Shown: one piece after another, positions 33,784 through 34,419 of the stretch | Layout of the letters: each line of letters begins with the position of its first letter | How positions within the stretch are numbered: the first letter of the stretch is position 1 | From: Planctomycetota bacterium | GTDB lineage: Bacteria > Planctomycetota > JAFGQW01 | NCBI GenBank assembly: GCA_016935485.1 | Contig: JAFGQW010000237.1 | Location: 1 to 34,419, forward strand | Reading direction: 5' to 3' | DNA length: 34,419 nt | The notes under the pieces: generated by a model | What the model was told of the DNA's origin: nothing | What the model saw: only the letters and a program-made list of their open reading frames with translations | Database searches by the model: none | Position numbers and translations under genes: made by a program

Positions 33784-34419
33784 TCCGGACGAGATCGTCT
33801 TCTGGCAATACGGGCCCTTGAAGCTCAACGCCACCATCGTGTTCACGTGGGGGCTGATGCTCGTGCTGAGCGTGGGAGCGAAGCTGATCACCCGCAAGCT
33901 CTCCACGGATCTGAAACGAGCCCGCTGGCAGAACTTCTTGGAGATGATCGTCACGGCCATCGAAAAACAGATCGGAGAGGTCGGTCTTCATCACCCCAAG
34001 AAGTACATCGGCTTTCTGGGCACGCTCTTTCTGTTTCTTGCCGCTGCCAGTCTCTGCACCGTCATTCCTGGCTACGACCCGCCGACCGGCTCGCTCTCGA
34101 CCACGGTCGCCCTCGCGCTCTGCGTGTTCGTCGCCGTGCCGTTCTTCGGCATCCGGGAGCAGGGGATTGGAGCCTACGTCAAGTCCTATGTCGAGCCGAC
34201 GTTCATCATGCTCCCGTTCAACATCATCAGCGAGATCTCGCGCACGCTGGCTCTCGCCGTGCGCTTGTTCGGCAACATGATGAGCGGAACGATGATTATC
34301 GCCATCCTGCTCATTATCGTTCCGTTCATCCTTCCGATCGTCATGACGGCGCTCGGTCTGCTCACCGGCATGGTGCAGGCGTACATCTTCAGCATCCTGG
34401 CGGCGGTCTACATCGCTGC
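33773..34419 (+). CDS. atpB: N-type ATPase subunit a (5' part, truncated by window end)
   Basis: The first 215 codons of F0 subunit a, open at the window's right edge. ATG 33773 has AGGAG (33761-33765) seven nt upstream and overlaps atpR by 11 nt. Several transmembrane helices are visible, and the essential Arg of subunit a is seen in RTLALAVRLFGNMMSG. Subunit a forms the ion half-channels next to the c ring. Ion specificity (Na+ or H+) is set mainly by the c subunit, expected downstream as atpE but outside the window. The operon would be expected to continue with atpE, atpF, atpA and atpG. Confidence 0.92.
   Translation, partial: MRLSPDEIVFWQYGPLKLNATIVFTWGLMLVLSVGAKLITRKLSTDLKRARWQNFLEMIVTAIEKQIGEVGLHHPKKYIGFLGTLFLFLAAASLCTVIPGYDPPTGSLSTTVALALCVFVAVPFFGIREQGIGAYVKSYVEPTFIMLPFNIISEISRTLALAVRLFGNMMSGTMIIAILLIIVPFILPIVMTALGLLTGMVQAYIFSILAAVYIA

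Overview
This is a high-GC (for most of its length roughly 70% by eye) bacterial chromosome segment from a diderm: it encodes an outer-membrane beta-barrel-like protein, lipoproteins, periplasmic HtrA proteases and a Tat-exported enzyme. Nothing fixes the phylum. The mixture (N-type ATPase, CysD/CysN-C, many unfamiliar secreted proteins, GC-rich palindromic repeats) would fit an Acidobacteriota-, Myxococcota- or Binatota-like lineage, but that is a guess. No rRNA, tRNA or CRISPR array was found.

Layout. 1-180: palindromic GGGGTCTGACCCC repeats and a CACGAAG-type simple-sequence tract. 181-822 (-): Maf pyrophosphatase. 960-7430 (+): a probable pseudokinase/zinc-ribbon/degenerate SNF2-like protein, translationally coupled to a cysteine-rich protein, followed by an exported protein with a decayed zincin-like motif. 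7783-9009 (+): exported beta-propeller-like protein behind a long structured leader. 9142-11833 (-): cysD-cysN(C) sulfate activation, with the APS-kinase domain decayed. 12145-15206 (+): an intact HtrA protease followed by a protein with two HtrA-like domains lacking a complete triad. 15267-16949: small lipoprotein and divergent glycosyltransferase, separated by two terminator-like hairpins. 17131-17938 (+): small helical protein plus MNT/AbiEii-type nucleotidyltransferase (toxin-antitoxin-like), flanked by same-orientation GC-rich repeats. 18163-24459: RimI-like acetyltransferase, HI0933-type flavoprotein, DUF3187-like protein, Tat-exported class V aminotransferase-like protein, MpaA-like carboxypeptidase, hot-dog thioesterase. 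24460-25334: repeat-bearing intergenic region containing a striking tiny transcription unit on the minus strand (promoter, leader hairpin, near-perfect extended Shine-Dalgarno, 13-codon ORF, branched terminator). 25335-28617 (-): stand-alone NFACT-R domain, crotonase-family protein, exported 26-residue-repeat protein. 28770-30134 (+): SAMHD1-like HD phosphohydrolase. 30135-31302: decayed mobile-element region with an IS91-type transposase remnant. 31303-end (+): the first five genes (atpD-C-Q-R-B) of an N-type, predicted ion-translocating ATPase operon, visibly less GC-rich than its surroundings and continuing past the window.

Two themes cut across the window. First, an unusual number of family members have lost catalytic residues (pseudokinase/SNF2, zincin, tandem HtrA, APS kinase, crotonase). 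Second, several genes have no Shine-Dalgarno and a -10-like hexamer 6-8 nt before the start codon, which suggests leaderless transcription. The most interesting candidate for something undescribed is the minus-strand mini-gene at 24663-25031; the pseudokinase/SNF2-like locus at 960-5797 is second.
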